From Pseudarthrobacter oxydans (GTDB lineage: Bacteria > Actinomycetota > Actinomycetes > Actinomycetales > Micrococcaceae), in contig NZ_CP139438.1 in assembly GCF_034258515.1 (NCBI RefSeq), positions 1,364,001 to 1,428,000 of the forward strand: DNA of 64,000 nt, read 5' to 3'. Both the position numbers and the translations under genes were made by a program. The notes below the pieces were generated by a model. The model worked only from the letters and a program-made list of their open reading frames with translations. It was not told the DNA's origin and did not search any database. Positions 46,736 through 55,754 of the stretch are shown piece by piece; within the stretch, counting starts at the first letter, position 1; each line of letters begins with the position of its first letter.

Positions 46736-47605
46736 GTGACTGAACCAATCCCCGCGCCCGCACCATTGTTTGGTGCATCCGACATACGCCGGCTCGCGGA
46801 GGAGATCGGTGTCCGCCCCACCAAGACCCTCGGCCAGAACTTTGTCATCGACGGCAACACCATCCGCAGGATCGTGGCCGCCGCGGATGTTGGCCCGGAA
46901 GAGACAGTGCTGGAAGTGGGGCCGGGGCTGGGATCCCTGACCCTCGGACTCCTCGATGCTGCGGCGTCGGTAGTGGCGGTGGAAATTGACCCGGTGCTGG
47001 CTGCCAAACTGCCGGAAACCGTCAGGGAATGGCGGCCGGCCGCCGCGGGAGCCTTCCACCTGGTGCATGCCGATGCCATGAAGGTCACGGAGCTGCCGGT
47101 GCAGCCCACGGCACTGGTGGCCAATTTGCCCTACAACGTCGCCGTTCCCGTGGTGCTGCACCTCCTTCAGCACTTCCCCAGCCTCCAGCACGGACTGGTG
47201 ATGGTCCAGGATGAGGTGGCGGACCGGCTGGCCGCTGGGCCGGGTTCCAAGACCTACGGCGTGCCGTCGGTAAAGGCGGCCTGGTACAGCCAGATGCGCA
47301 AAGCGGGGGTGATCGGCATGAACGTTTTCTGGCCGGCGCCCAAGATCCATTCGGGGCTGGTGGCCTTTACCCGGCGTGAGCCTCCGGTCACCACAGCCAC
47401 CAGGGAACAGGTCTTCGCCGTGGTGGACGCCGCCTTCGCCCAGCGGCGCAAGACCCTGAGGGCCGCTTTGGCCGGTTGGGCCGGCGGGGCGCCGGAAGCG
47501 GAGCGCTGCCTCGTTGCCGCCGGCGTCGACCCCACCGCCAGGGGCGAGGTCATCGGCATCGAAGCCTTCGCGAAAATCGCGGAAGCCAAGCAGGCGCTGG
47601 CATGA
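46736..47605 (+). CDS. rsmA: 16S rRNA (adenine1518/1519-N6)-dimethyltransferase
   Basis: KsgA/RsmA dimethylates two adenines in the 3' hairpin of 16S rRNA during small-subunit maturation. The 289-residue protein has the LGQNFVID start, SAM motif [16 protein letters not shown], a VEIDPVLA acidic loop and the catalytic [15 protein letters not shown]. The C-terminal helical domain ends with [19 protein letters not shown] 46736 is the start. The stop overlaps the ispE start as ATGA. Confidence 0.96.
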   Translation: MTEPIPAPAPLFGASDIRRLAEEIGVRPTKTLGQNFVIDGNTIRRIVAAADVGPEETVLEVGPGLGSLTLGLLDAAASVVAVEIDPVLAAKLPETVREWRPAAAGAFHLVHADAMKVTELPVQPTALVANLPYNVAVPVVLHLLQHFPSLQHGLVMVQDEVADRLAAGPGSKTYGVPSVKAAWYSQMRKAGVIGMNVFWPAPKIHSGLVAFTRREPPVTTATREQVFAVVDAAFAQRRKTLRAALAGWAGGAPEAERCLVAAGVDPTARGEVIGIEAFAKIAEAKQALA

Positions 47606-48561
47606 GCGCCCCGGGACGGTTCACCGCAAGGACAGTCCGCGTCAAAGCCCCCGGCAAGGTGAACGTTTCGCTGGAAGTGGGGCCGCTGCGACCGGATGGC
47701 TACCACTCCGTTGCCAGCGTGTACCTGGCCGTATCCCTCTACGAGGAAGTGGCTGCCACCAGCACGGAGACGCCCGGGATCACCATCAGCCTCAGCCCGG
47801 CCAGCACGGTCGATCTTGACGCCGCGGACATCCCGCTCGACGGAAACAACCTGGCCCACAAGGCCGCGGCGATTATGGCCGACGTCTCCGAGCACTCCAC
47901 CGGGGTCCATCTGGAAATTACCAAGCGCGTGCCGGTGGCAGGAGGCATGGGCGGCGGATCGGCAGATGCTGCCGCAACCCTGCTGGCCTGCGACGCGCTC
48001 TGGAACAGTGGCCTGTCGCGGGAAGAGCTGGCGCACCTCGCTGCCGAACTGGGGGCCGACGTCCCCTTTTCCCTCCTTGGCGGCACGGCGGTTGGCCTGG
48101 GCGTGGGCGACGAACTTTCGCCGGCGCTGGCTAAGGCACAGACCCACTGGGTACTGGTCACCGCGGACTACGGGCTTCCCACTCCCGAGGTGTACCGCAC
48201 CCTTGACCGCCTCCGCGAAGCGGCCGGCGCCAACGCCGCAGAACCCACCGGGGTGGACCCGAAGATCCTGACAGCGTTGCGCAGCGGTGACGCCGAAGCG
48301 CTGAGCCGTGTCCTGGTCAACGACCTCCAGCGGGCATCCATTGAACTGGCGCCCGCCCTGCGCGATACGCTGGGTATCGGAGAATCGCACGGAGCAATTG
48401 CGGGCATCGTCTCCGGATCGGGGCCCACGGTGGCCCTGCTGACTGATGATTCGGTGGCCGCTGAAGGCCTGGCCGCGGATCTGCGGCACTACGGCTTGAC
48501 AGCCCTCGCAGTCCATGGCCCGGTTCCGGGGGCGCGCATCATTTCCGACACCCTCCTCTAA
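47602..48561 (+). CDS. ispE: 4-diphosphocytidyl-2-C-methyl-D-erythritol kinase
   Basis: The GHMP kinase phosphorylates CDP-methylerythritol in the MEP isoprenoid pathway that supplies polyprenyl carriers. The 319-residue protein shows [14 protein letters not shown] at the N-terminus, [11 protein letters not shown], the ATP loop [17 protein letters not shown] and GSGPTVALL near the end. The ATG overlaps the rsmA stop. The next gene (ABC-F) follows after 37 bases. Confidence 0.96.
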   Translation: MSAPGRFTARTVRVKAPGKVNVSLEVGPLRPDGYHSVASVYLAVSLYEEVAATSTETPGITISLSPASTVDLDAADIPLDGNNLAHKAAAIMADVSEHSTGVHLEITKRVPVAGGMGGGSADAAATLLACDALWNSGLSREELAHLAAELGADVPFSLLGGTAVGLGVGDELSPALAKAQTHWVLVTADYGLPTPEVYRTLDRLREAAGANAAEPTGVDPKILTALRSGDAEALSRVLVNDLQRASIELAPALRDTLGIGESHGAIAGIVSGSGPTVALLTDDSVAAEGLAADLRHYGLTALAVHGPVPGARIISDTLL

Positions 48562-48598
48562 ACCTCCAGTTTTTTACCTGAAGCAGAAAGCAGTTCCT

Positions 48599-50428
48599 TT
48601 GGCACACCTTCTTGGCGGCGAGAACCTGACGGTCTCCTACGCGACCCGTACCGTCCTGGACGGGGTAACCCTGGGGCTTGAGGAGGGTGACAGGATCGGC
48701 ATGGTGGGGCGCAACGGCGACGGCAAATCCACCCTGATGCGGCTGCTTGCCTTGCGCTCCACGCCGGATTCGGGCAGGGTCACCAAGCGCGGTGACGTCA
48801 ACGTGGGATACCTGGATCAAAGCGACGTGCTCGACGGCGACCTGACAGTGGGTGCCGCGATCGTGGGGGACCAGGCGGACTACGAGTGGGCCCGCAATCC
48901 CCAGATCCGCGAAGTCATGGGCGGGCTGGTGTCCGACGTCGATTGGCACGCCAACGTCCATGCACTCTCCGGCGGCCAGAAGCGGCGCGTGGCGCTTGCC
49001 AAACTGCTGATCGAGGACCACGACGTCATCATGCTGGACGAGCCCACCAACCACCTCGACGTGGAGGGTGTGGCCTGGCTGTCGCGCCACCTGAGGACGC
49101 GCTGGCGGCCCAACCAGGGTGCTTTCCTGGTGGTGACCCACGACCGGTGGTTCCTCGATGAGGTCTGCAACAAGACCTGGGAAGTCCACGACGGGATCGT
49201 TGACCCCTTTGAAGGCGGTTATGCCGCCTACGTGCTGGCCCGTGCCGAGCGGGACCGGATGGCGTCCGTCGTCGAGGGCAAGCGCCAGCAGCTGGTCAAG
49301 AAGGAACTCGCCTGGCTCCGCCGCGGGGCACCCGCGCGGACGGCAAAGCCCAAGTTCAGGATTGAGGCCGCCAACGCCCTCATCGCAGATGTGCCTGAGC
49401 CGCGGGACTCCATGGCCCTCAGCAAGATGGCAACCGCCCGCCAGGGCAAGGACGTGCTGGACCTGGAGAACGTCTCCCTCAACTTTCAGGGCAGCGATGA
49501 CGGGCGGAAGCTCTTCGACAACATCACCCTGCGTCTTGCCCCCGGCGAACGCCTGGGACTGGTGGGCGTCAACGGCGCCGGCAAGACCACGCTCCTGAAG
49601 CTTCTCAATGGAGAGATCCTTCCCGACGCCGGAAAGGTCAAGCGGGGCAAGACCGTGGTCACCGCTGTCCTGACCCAGGAGGTCAAGGAACTCGACGACG
49701 TCAAGGACCTGCGCGTCATCGAGGTGATTGAGCGGGAAAAGCGGTCCTTCAACGTGGGCGGCAAGGAATTCAGTGCCGGCCAGTTGGTGGAGCAGCTGGG
49801 TTTCACCAACGAGAAGCAGTGGACCCCGGTCAAGGACCTGTCCGGTGGCGAACGCCGCCGGCTCCAGCTTCTTCGCCTGCTTGTTGGCGAACCCAACGTG
49901 CTGATGCTGGATGAGCCCACCAACGACCTCGACACCGATACCCTTGCGGCCGTCGAAGATGTCCTGGATGGCTGGCCCGGAACCCTGGTGGTGGTCAGCC
50001 ACGACCGCTACCTGCTGGAAAGGGTCACCGACCATCAGATGGCACTCCTCGGCGACGGCAAGCTCCGCGGCCTGCCCGGCGGCGTGGACCAGTACCTCGA
50101 GCTGCGTGAGTCTGCCCTGGCAGGCTCCACGGTCACCGGCGGCGGGAACCCCGTCACCAGCGCCGGCAGCAGCACCGCCGCCTCAGCCCCGTCAGGCGCC
50201 TCGGAAGCAGAGAAGCGCGACGCCCGGAAGGCCCTCAACAGGATCGAACGGCAGATCAAGAAGCTCGACCAGCAGGAAAAGAAGCTTCACGACGACATGG
50301 TCAAGAGCACGGAGAAGTCCGACTTCGACGCCCTGGCAGAACAGAACAAGCAGCTCAAGGACCTGGCCGACGAAAAGGACGCCCTGGAACTCGAATGGCT
50401 TGAGTCCTCGGAACTCCTGGGCGATTGA
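48599..50428 (+). CDS. ABC-F family ATPase
   Basis: The 609-residue protein has two ATP-binding cassettes and no membrane part: Walker A GRNGDGKST with signature SGGQKRR and Walker B IMLDEPTNHLDVE, then GVNGAGKTT with SGGERRR and VLMLDEPTNDLDTD. The inter-domain linker (about 215-290, charged) and a C-terminal coiled coil (about 540-605) are present. ABC-F proteins act on ribosomes, in translation rescue or antibiotic protection; an Uup-like housekeeping role is likely given the C-terminal coiled coil. I chose TTG 48599 (GAAAGCAG upstream); the family N-terminus AHLLGGENLTV follows at once. Confidence 0.92.
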   Translation: MAHLLGGENLTVSYATRTVLDGVTLGLEEGDRIGMVGRNGDGKSTLMRLLALRSTPDSGRVTKRGDVNVGYLDQSDVLDGDLTVGAAIVGDQADYEWARNPQIREVMGGLVSDVDWHANVHALSGGQKRRVALAKLLIEDHDVIMLDEPTNHLDVEGVAWLSRHLRTRWRPNQGAFLVVTHDRWFLDEVCNKTWEVHDGIVDPFEGGYAAYVLARAERDRMASVVEGKRQQLVKKELAWLRRGAPARTAKPKFRIEAANALIADVPEPRDSMALSKMATARQGKDVLDLENVSLNFQGSDDGRKLFDNITLRLAPGERLGLVGVNGAGKTTLLKLLNGEILPDAGKVKRGKTVVTAVLTQEVKELDDVKDLRVIEVIEREKRSFNVGGKEFSAGQLVEQLGFTNEKQWTPVKDLSGGERRRLQLLRLLVGEPNVLMLDEPTNDLDTDTLAAVEDVLDGWPGTLVVVSHDRYLLERVTDHQMALLGDGKLRGLPGGVDQYLELRESALAGSTVTGGGNPVTSAGSSTAASAPSGASEAEKRDARKALNRIERQIKKLDQQEKKLHDDMVKSTEKSDFDALAEQNKQLKDLADEKDALELEWLESSELLGD

Positions 50429-50443
50429 CCCTCACAAGCGGGG

Positions 50444-50510
50444 AAGGGGGTTATCCGGCAGCATGCGTCAGAGGCGAGGAACGAGCCAGCATGCAGAGGA
50501 TGACCCCCTT
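50444..50510. terminator. hairpin between the ABC-F and TetR genes
   Basis: AAGGGGGTTATCC (50444-50456) pairs with GGATGACCCCCTT (50498-50510), with one G·T pair, around a 41-base loop that itself holds two GCATGC copies. It lies between convergent genes and probably terminates both. Confidence 0.6.
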
Positions 50511-50536
50511 CGCCGCGGACGGAACCACGGCGAGGC

Positions 50537-51163
50537 CTAGAGTTCAGACTGCAGTTCCGGGTCCTTTTTGAGGCCGGTCAGGCCGTTCCAGGCGAGGTTG
50601 ACGAGGTGTGCGGCCACCGTGTGCTTGTCGGGCTGGCGGGAGTCCTGCCACCATTGGCCGGTCATTGCCACCATGCCTACGAGCATTTGGGCGTACATGG
50701 CGCCGTCCCGGGCGCTGAAGCCGCGCCGGTCGAACTCGTCGGAGAGGATGTGTTCCACCTTGGCGGTCACGTGCGAGAGCAGTGTGGAAAAGGCGCCTTC
50801 CGGCTGGGACGGCGGAGCGTCCCGCATCAGGATCCGGAAACCTTCGGTGCGGTCCTCGATGTAGGTGAGCAGGGCCAGGGCGGCACGTTCCACCAGGACG
50901 CGCGGCTTGGCTTCCTCGGTGAGTGCGCCGTTGATGGAGTCCAGGAGGAGCCGAAACTCGTGCTCTACCACCTGGGTGTACAGGCCTTCCTTGGAGCCGA
51001 AGTGTTCGTAGATGACCGGCTTGGAGACTCCGGCGCAGGCAGCAATTTCCTCGATGGTGGTGCCGTCGAGCCCGCGGACGGCGAAGAGGCCGCGTCCGAC
51101 GTCGATCAGCTGGCTCCGCCGCTGAAGCCCGGTCATCCGTCTCCGCGGGGGGTTGGTGCTCAC
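50537..51163 (-). CDS. TetR/AcrR family transcriptional regulator
   Basis: The N-terminal DNA-binding domain is clear: LQRRSQLIDVGRGLFAVRG, TTIEEIAACAGVSKPVIYEH and FGSKEGLYTQVVEHE. The C-terminal ligand-binding domain resembles TetR_C-type dimerisation regions with no obvious ligand signature. GTG 51163 (VSTNPPRRRM) gives 208 residues; ATG 51136 is an alternative. The order TetR–(tRNA-Gln)–glmU–prs–rplY–pth matches Rv1019–Rv1014c, so it is part of the chromosomal core rather than tied to a drug pump. It is convergent with the ABC-F gene; targets are unknown. Confidence 0.88.
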   Translation of the reverse strand: MSTNPPRRRMTGLQRRSQLIDVGRGLFAVRGLDGTTIEEIAACAGVSKPVIYEHFGSKEGLYTQVVEHEFRLLLDSINGALTEEAKPRVLVERAALALLTYIEDRTEGFRILMRDAPPSQPEGAFSTLLSHVTAKVEHILSDEFDRRGFSARDGAMYAQMLVGMVAMTGQWWQDSRQPDKHTVAAHLVNLAWNGLTGLKKDPELQSEL

Positions 51164-51339
51164 CGTTCCATCATGCACTACGCGTTCCCGGCGGATTTGC
51201 GGCGCTCCGGACGGGCCGGGAAAGCGGGCGGGGCGGGACAGGAACGGGGGAAGGGCAGGGGATGAAGGGCCCATGTCGCGCGGCGCCCCGAACCCGTGGC
51301 AAAATAACTACTTGTGCCCGGCCGCGCGCCAAGGCATGG

Positions 51340-51411
51340 TCCGCTCTGGTGTAATGGCAGCACCCCGGCCTTTGGAGCCGTGGAGTATAGGTTCGAATCC
51401 TATGGGCGGAA
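51340..51411 (+). tRNA. tRNA-Gln (anticodon TTG)
   Basis: Acceptor arms TCCGCTC (51340-51346) and GGGCGGA (51404-51410) pair fully (one G·T), with discriminator A 51411. The D arm GGTGTAATGGCAGCACC, T arm with GGTTCGAATCC and anticodon loop CTTTGGA (TTG at 34-36) fit tRNA-Gln. The outermost anticodon-stem pair is C·T. CCA is not encoded. Confidence 0.92.
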
Positions 51412-51512
51412 CTGCTGTGCGAGGAGCGTTCAGTAGGATGACATACGGTGCCGCCCGCAATTTCGCCGGGACACCGTAAGCGCCAGCGTAACCAAGCAAG
51501 GAGAGCCCGTAC

Positions 51513-52991
51513 GTGATCCCCGAGAATACCGGCCCGGCCGCAGTAATCGTCCTGGCGGCAGGCGCCGGTACGCGGATGAAGTCGCGTACCCCCAAGATCC
51601 TGCATGAAATCGGCGGCAGGTCCATGGTGGGCCACGCACTGCTGGCCGCCCGCAGCATCAGCCCCCGGCAGCTGGCCATCGTGGTCCGCCACGAACGCGA
51701 CCTGGTGGCACGCCACGTCGCGGAGCTGGACCCTGCTGCCCTGATCGTGGACCAGGACGACATCCCCGGCACCGGCCGTGCTGTGGAAGTGGCCCTGCAG
51801 GCCCTGGACGCAGAACAGGACCTTACCGGCACCGTGGTGGTGACCTACGGCGACGTGCCGCTGTTGTCCGGACAACTGCTGGCCGAGCTTGTGGCCACGC
51901 ACGAGCGTGAAGCCAATGCCGTCACCGTGCTGACCGCCGATCTTGACGATGCCACGGGATACGGCCGGATCCTTCGCGGCGAGGACGGCACCGTGACCGG
52001 CATCCGCGAACACAAGGACGCATCGGACGCCGAACGCCTGATCCGTGAGGTCAACTCCGGCATCTACGCCTTTGACGCAGCCGTCCTCCGGGACGCACTC
52101 ACCCACGTCACCACCGACAACTCGCAGGGCGAAAAATACCTCACTGATGTGCTCGGACTCGCCCGGAAGGCAGGCGGCCGCGTCGCCGCCGTCGTTACTG
52201 CCGACCGCTGGCAGGTGGAAGGCGCCAATGACCGCGTCCAGCTCTCCGCCCTCGGCGCAGAGCTGAACCGCCGCATCGTGGAGGCCTGGATGCGCGCCGG
52301 CGTCACCGTAGTGGACCCCGCCACCACCTGGGTCGATTCGTCCGTAACCCTGGACGAGGACGTCCGGATCCTTCCCAACACCCAACTCCACGGCGCCACC
52401 ACCGTGGCGAGGGACGCCGTCGTCGGCCCCGACACCACCCTGACGGATGTCACCATCGGCGAGGGCGCAAAGGTAACCCGAACCCACGGTTCCGGCGCCG
52501 TCATCGGCGCGGGCGCCGCCGTCGGCCCCTTCACCTACCTGCGTCCGGGCACTGTCCTGGGGGACACCGGAAAGATCGGCGCGTTCTACGAAACCAAGAA
52601 CGTGACTATCGGGCGCGGTTCCAAGCTGTCACACCTCGGATATGCCGGGGACGCCGAAATCGGCGAGGACACCAACATCGGCTGCGGAAACATCACGGCG
52701 AATTACGACGGCGAGAAGAAGCACCGCACGGTCATCGGCTCGGGCGTCCGGACAGGCTCCAACACGGTGTTCGTTGCTCCGGTCACCGTGGGCGACGGCG
52801 CCTACAGCGGTGCCGGCGCCGTGATCAGAAAAGACGTGCCGGCGGGAGCGCTTGCCGTGACCGTTGCCGCCCAACGCAATGCCGAGGGATGGGTCGCGGC
52901 CAACCGCCCGGGAACCCGCTCCGCTGAACTGGCCCAGGCGGCCACCACAGATTCCTCAAGTACCCCGGCATCTACAGAAGAGGGCAAGTAA
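51513..52991 (+). CDS. glmU: bifunctional UDP-N-acetylglucosamine pyrophosphorylase/glucosamine-1-phosphate acetyltransferase
   Basis: GlmU makes UDP-GlcNAc for peptidoglycan. The N-terminal nucleotidyltransferase shows LAAGAGTRMKSRTPK and TYGDVPLL, and the C-terminal left-handed beta-helix has GPFTYLRPGTVLG, GAFYETKNVTIG and SHLGYAGDAEIGEDTNIGCG. GTG 51513 has AAGGAG nine bases upstream. Length 492 includes a disordered Ser/Thr-rich tail (about 460-492), as in mycobacterial GlmU. prs follows after 2 bases. Confidence 0.97.
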   Translation: MIPENTGPAAVIVLAAGAGTRMKSRTPKILHEIGGRSMVGHALLAARSISPRQLAIVVRHERDLVARHVAELDPAALIVDQDDIPGTGRAVEVALQALDAEQDLTGTVVVTYGDVPLLSGQLLAELVATHEREANAVTVLTADLDDATGYGRILRGEDGTVTGIREHKDASDAERLIREVNSGIYAFDAAVLRDALTHVTTDNSQGEKYLTDVLGLARKAGGRVAAVVTADRWQVEGANDRVQLSALGAELNRRIVEAWMRAGVTVVDPATTWVDSSVTLDEDVRILPNTQLHGATTVARDAVVGPDTTLTDVTIGEGAKVTRTHGSGAVIGAGAAVGPFTYLRPGTVLGDTGKIGAFYETKNVTIGRGSKLSHLGYAGDAEIGEDTNIGCGNITANYDGEKKHRTVIGSGVRTGSNTVFVAPVTVGDGAYSGAGAVIRKDVPAGALAVTVAAQRNAEGWVAANRPGTRSAELAQAATTDSSSTPASTEEGK

Positions 52992-52993
52992 CC

Positions 52994-53974
52994 ATGAGCG
53001 AAATTACGGCGCGCGGCGAGAAGAAGCTGGTGCTCGCAACCGGCCGGGCCCACCCGGAGCTGGCCAAGGAGATCGCCAAGGAGCTCGGTACCGACCTGCT
53101 GCCGGTGGACGCCTATGACTTCGCCAACGGTGAGATCTATGTCCGCGCCGGTGAAAGCGTCCGCGGCACGGATGCTTTTGTCATCCAGGCCCACCCCTTC
53201 CCGCTGAACAACTGGCTGATGGAACAGCTGATCATGATCGATTCGCTGAAGCGTGCCTCCGCCAAGCGCATCACGGTGGTGTCCCCGTTCTACCCCTACG
53301 CCCGCCAGGACAAGAAGGGCCGGGGCCGGGAGCCCATCTCCGCCCGCCTTGTGGCGGACCTGTACAAGACCGCCGGCGCGGACCGCATCATGAGCGTGGA
53401 CCTGCACACCTCGCAGATCCAGGGCTTCTTCGACGGCCCGGTGGACCACCTCATGGCCATTCCGCTGCTTGCTGACTACATCCGCACCCGGGTGGCCGCC
53501 GAAAACGTTACCGTCGTTTCCCCGGACACCGGACGCGTCCGGGTCGCGGAGCAGTGGGCCGAGCGCCTGGGCGGCGCGCCGCTCGCCTTTGTGCACAAGA
53601 GCCGGGACCTGACTGTGCCGAACCAGGCCGTGTCCAAGACCGTGGTGGGCCAGATCGAGGGGCGCACCTGCGTCCTGATCGACGACATGATCGACACCGG
53701 CGGAACCATCTCCGGCGCCGTGCAGGTGCTGAAGAACGCCGGTGCCAAGGACGTCATCATCGCGGCCACCCACGCGGTCTTCTCCGATCCCGCCGCCAAG
53801 CGCCTCTCCGAGTCCGGCGCCCGTGAAGTGGTTGTCACCAACACCCTGCCGCTCACTGCATCCCAGCGGTTCCCCCAGCTGACGGTGCTTTCCATCGCCC
53901 CGCTGATCGCGCGCGCCGTCCGTGAAGTGTTCGACGACGGTTCGGTCACCAGCCTTTTCGACGGCAACGCCTGA
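52994..53974 (+). CDS. prs: ribose-phosphate diphosphokinase
   Basis: PRPP synthetase makes phosphoribosyl pyrophosphate for purines, pyrimidines, His, Trp and, in actinobacteria, decaprenyl-phosphate arabinose. The 326-residue class I enzyme has FYPYARQDKKGRGREPISAR (ATP loop), VDLHTSQIQGFFDGPVDHL and the PRPP-binding VLIDDMIDTGGT. It begins 2 bases after glmU, with GAGGGC as ribosome site, so the two are coupled. Confidence 0.97.
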   Translation: MSEITARGEKKLVLATGRAHPELAKEIAKELGTDLLPVDAYDFANGEIYVRAGESVRGTDAFVIQAHPFPLNNWLMEQLIMIDSLKRASAKRITVVSPFYPYARQDKKGRGREPISARLVADLYKTAGADRIMSVDLHTSQIQGFFDGPVDHLMAIPLLADYIRTRVAAENVTVVSPDTGRVRVAEQWAERLGGAPLAFVHKSRDLTVPNQAVSKTVVGQIEGRTCVLIDDMIDTGGTISGAVQVLKNAGAKDVIIAATHAVFSDPAAKRLSESGAREVVVTNTLPLTASQRFPQLTVLSIAPLIARAVREVFDDGSVTSLFDGNA

Positions 53975-54045
53975 CGGCGTCGGCTGCAGTGGGCCCACGC
54001 CGGCAGGGTTCCCTGGGCGAGCCTGGGGAGCTGGCGGGGACCGTT

Positions 54046-54075
54046 TTCAGTAAACGGGCCCGGCGCTGGTAAGCT
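54046..54075 (+). promoter_or_regulatory. putative rplY promoter
   Basis: TTCAGT (54046-54051), 18 bases, then TAAGCT (54070-54075). Transcription from here would give a leader of about 180 bases before rplY. Confidence 0.4.
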
Positions 54076-54081
54076 GTTCAG

Positions 54082-54250
54082 CGATACCTTGGCGAGGGAG
54101 AGCACCGGTAACCGCATATGCGGGAAGCCGTTGCAGGTCTCCGTTATCGACTGGGTCTGAATCTCCCTTCTAGGATGGGCCGGCTCCGGCCGCCCGGCGT
54201 TGAAGGTCGCAACAGACCTCCGCCCTTGCTGAACACCGTTTAGGATTCAA
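54082..54250 (+). ncRNA. structured 5' leader of rplY
   Basis: The stretch between the putative promoter and rplY has several pairing elements: CCGCATATGCGG (near 54113), AGGTC/GACCT around GCAACA (near 54205-54220), and GGCCGGCTCCGGCC (near 54178). L25 binds 5S rRNA and several ribosomal protein genes are autoregulated through leader mimics, so an autoregulatory leader is plausible; I could not fold it or match a known family. Confidence 0.4.
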
Positions 54251-54260
54251 GGAGATTTCC

Positions 54261-54881
54261 ATGTCTGAGCAGAAGCTCGCAGCAGAACTGCGCACCGAAT
54301 TCGGCAAGGGCTACGCCCGCCGCGCCCGGATGGCCAACCTCATCCCCGCCGTCATCTACGGTCACGGCGCAGAGCCCATCCACGTCACGCTTCCGGCCAA
54401 GGCCACCACCCTGGCTGTCCGCACCCCCAACGCCCTGCTGTCCCTGGATATCAACGGCGAAGGCCACCTGGCCCTGGTGAAGGACGTCCAGCGCGACCCC
54501 ATCAAGCAGATCATCGAGCACATCGACCTCCTCACCGTCCGCAAGGGCGAAAAGGTCACCGTTGACGTTCCCGTACATGTTGCCGGCGAAACCGCCCCCG
54601 GCACCGTGCACAACCTGGAACTGACTGTGGTGTCCCTCGAGGCCGAGGCCACGCACCTGCCCGAGGCCGTTGAGGTGAGCATCGAAGGCCGTGGCGCCGG
54701 TGAGCACATCCACGCTTCCGATCTGGTCCTGCCCAAGGGCTCGGTCCTGCTGACCGACCCCGAGGCCCTCGTGGTGAACATCTCCGAGGCCGTTGAGGTC
54801 GCAGAGGAAGAAGCAGGCGAAGAGGCCGAAGCTGCCTCCGAGGCCGCTTCCGCGGCCACCGAGGAAGCCGCAGCCGAGTAA
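54261..54881 (+). CDS. rplY: 50S ribosomal protein L25/general stress protein Ctc
   Basis: The 206-residue TL5/Ctc form binds 5S rRNA. The N-terminal L25 domain (about 1-95) has LRTEFGKGYARRARM and PAVIYGHG; the C-terminal beta domain (about 100-180) has the EHIDLLTVRKGEKV segment and LPKGSVLLTDPE, ending in an Ala/Glu-rich acidic tail (about 180-206). AAGGAG lies eight bases upstream of the ATG. A strong terminator follows, separating it from pth. Confidence 0.96.
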   Translation: MSEQKLAAELRTEFGKGYARRARMANLIPAVIYGHGAEPIHVTLPAKATTLAVRTPNALLSLDINGEGHLALVKDVQRDPIKQIIEHIDLLTVRKGEKVTVDVPVHVAGETAPGTVHNLELTVVSLEAEATHLPEAVEVSIEGRGAGEHIHASDLVLPKGSVLLTDPEALVVNISEAVEVAEEEAGEEAEAASEAASAATEEAAAE

Positions 54882-54895
54882 TCAGCCGCATTCCC

Positions 54896-54934
54896 TGCCA
54901 ATGGCCGGACTCCCGCGGGGTCCGGCCATTGGCA
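54896..54934 (+). terminator. terminator after rplY
   Basis: A 15-bp perfect stem, TGCCAATGGCCGGAC (54896-54910) with GTCCGGCCATTGGCA (54920-54934), and a 9-base loop. Confidence 0.85.
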
Positions 54935-54978
54935 TGTCTACTGCCCGTTGCGGCACCAGGCCGGCGGGCCACCCACCC

Positions 54979-54984
54979 TAGGAT
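54979..54984 (+). promoter_or_regulatory. −10 box TAGGAT before pth
   Basis: TAGGAT ends exactly 6 bases (TGACTC) before the ATG and follows the rplY terminator; no ribosome site. Likely leaderless. Confidence 0.5.
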
Positions 54985-54990
54985 TGACTC

Positions 54991-55584
54991 ATGACTGATA
55001 GCTGGCTGATTGTCGGCCTTGGAAACCCCGGCGCCCAGTACCAGGGCAACCGGCACAATGTCGGCCAGATGGTGCTAGACGAGCTGGCAGGCCGCATAGG
55101 TGCCGGCTTCAAAAGCCACAAGGCCCGCGCCCAGGTCCTCGAAGGCCGCCTCGGCATCGGCGGACCCCGCGTCGTGCTGGCAAAGCCGATGAGCTACATG
55201 AACGTTTCCGGCGGGCCCGTTGCGGCGCTGGCGAACTTCTACGGCATTGCCCCGGACCATGTGGTGGCGGTCCACGACGAGATCGACATTCCCTTTAATA
55301 CGGTCAAGCTCAAGATCGGCGGGGGAGAAGGCGGCCATAACGGGCTGCGGGACATCTCCAGGGCCTTGGCCACCAAGGACTATCTCCGCGTCAGGGTGGG
55401 GGTGGGCCGGCCGCCGGGACGCATGGAGACCGCCGATTACGTGCTGCGCGACTTCGGCTCCGCCGAGCTGAAGGAACTGCCCTTCCTCCTGGACGATGCT
55501 GCTGATGCGGTTGAAGCGCTGCTGCGCGACGGCCTCACGGCGGCGCAGCAGAAGTTCCATCCAGCGAAGTCCGAACGCCAGTAA
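54991..55584 (+). CDS. pth: peptidyl-tRNA hydrolase
   Basis: Pth releases peptides from peptidyl-tRNA dropped by ribosomes. The 197-residue protein has VGLGNPGAQYQGNRHNVGQM with N12 and catalytic H22, KPMSYMNVSGGPV, VHDEIDIPFNTVKLKIGGG and GGHNGLRDI, all standard. It is the last gene of the conserved glmU–prs–rplY–pth run. Confidence 0.97.
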   Translation: MTDSWLIVGLGNPGAQYQGNRHNVGQMVLDELAGRIGAGFKSHKARAQVLEGRLGIGGPRVVLAKPMSYMNVSGGPVAALANFYGIAPDHVVAVHDEIDIPFNTVKLKIGGGEGGHNGLRDISRALATKDYLRVRVGVGRPPGRMETADYVLRDFGSAELKELPFLLDDAADAVEALLRDGLTAAQQKFHPAKSERQ

Positions 55585-55683
55585 CCAAGAACTCCGGTCA
55601 GTCAATTACTCCAGCAACTTGAAATCTCCGGTAACTTTGAAAACTTAAGTGCCTTTGGCCCTGTCTCCTTGTCTCTGGTGCGG

Positions 55684-55743
55684 GGTAGTCTTCTACCTAT
55701 GCGGGGGAGCGATGGGGCTACATCCCGCTATCGCGGGATGTAG
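55684..55743 (+). promoter_or_regulatory. inverted repeats upstream of the first LuxR gene
   Basis: GGTAG-TCTT-CTACC (55684-55697) is an operator-like inverted repeat. CTACATCCCGC (55718-55728) and GCGGGATGTAG (55733-55743) form an 11-bp hairpin with loop TATC whose last base is the first G of the GGGGAAAA ribosome site, 11 bases before the ATG. The hairpin could affect translation or be a second protein site. Confidence 0.45.
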
Positions 55744-55754
55744 GGGAAAAGTTC

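Noticed and set aside
54082..54250. A tRNA or small gene in the rplY leader
   Set aside because: No cloverleaf and no frame with a ribosome site; the stems do not form a tRNA.
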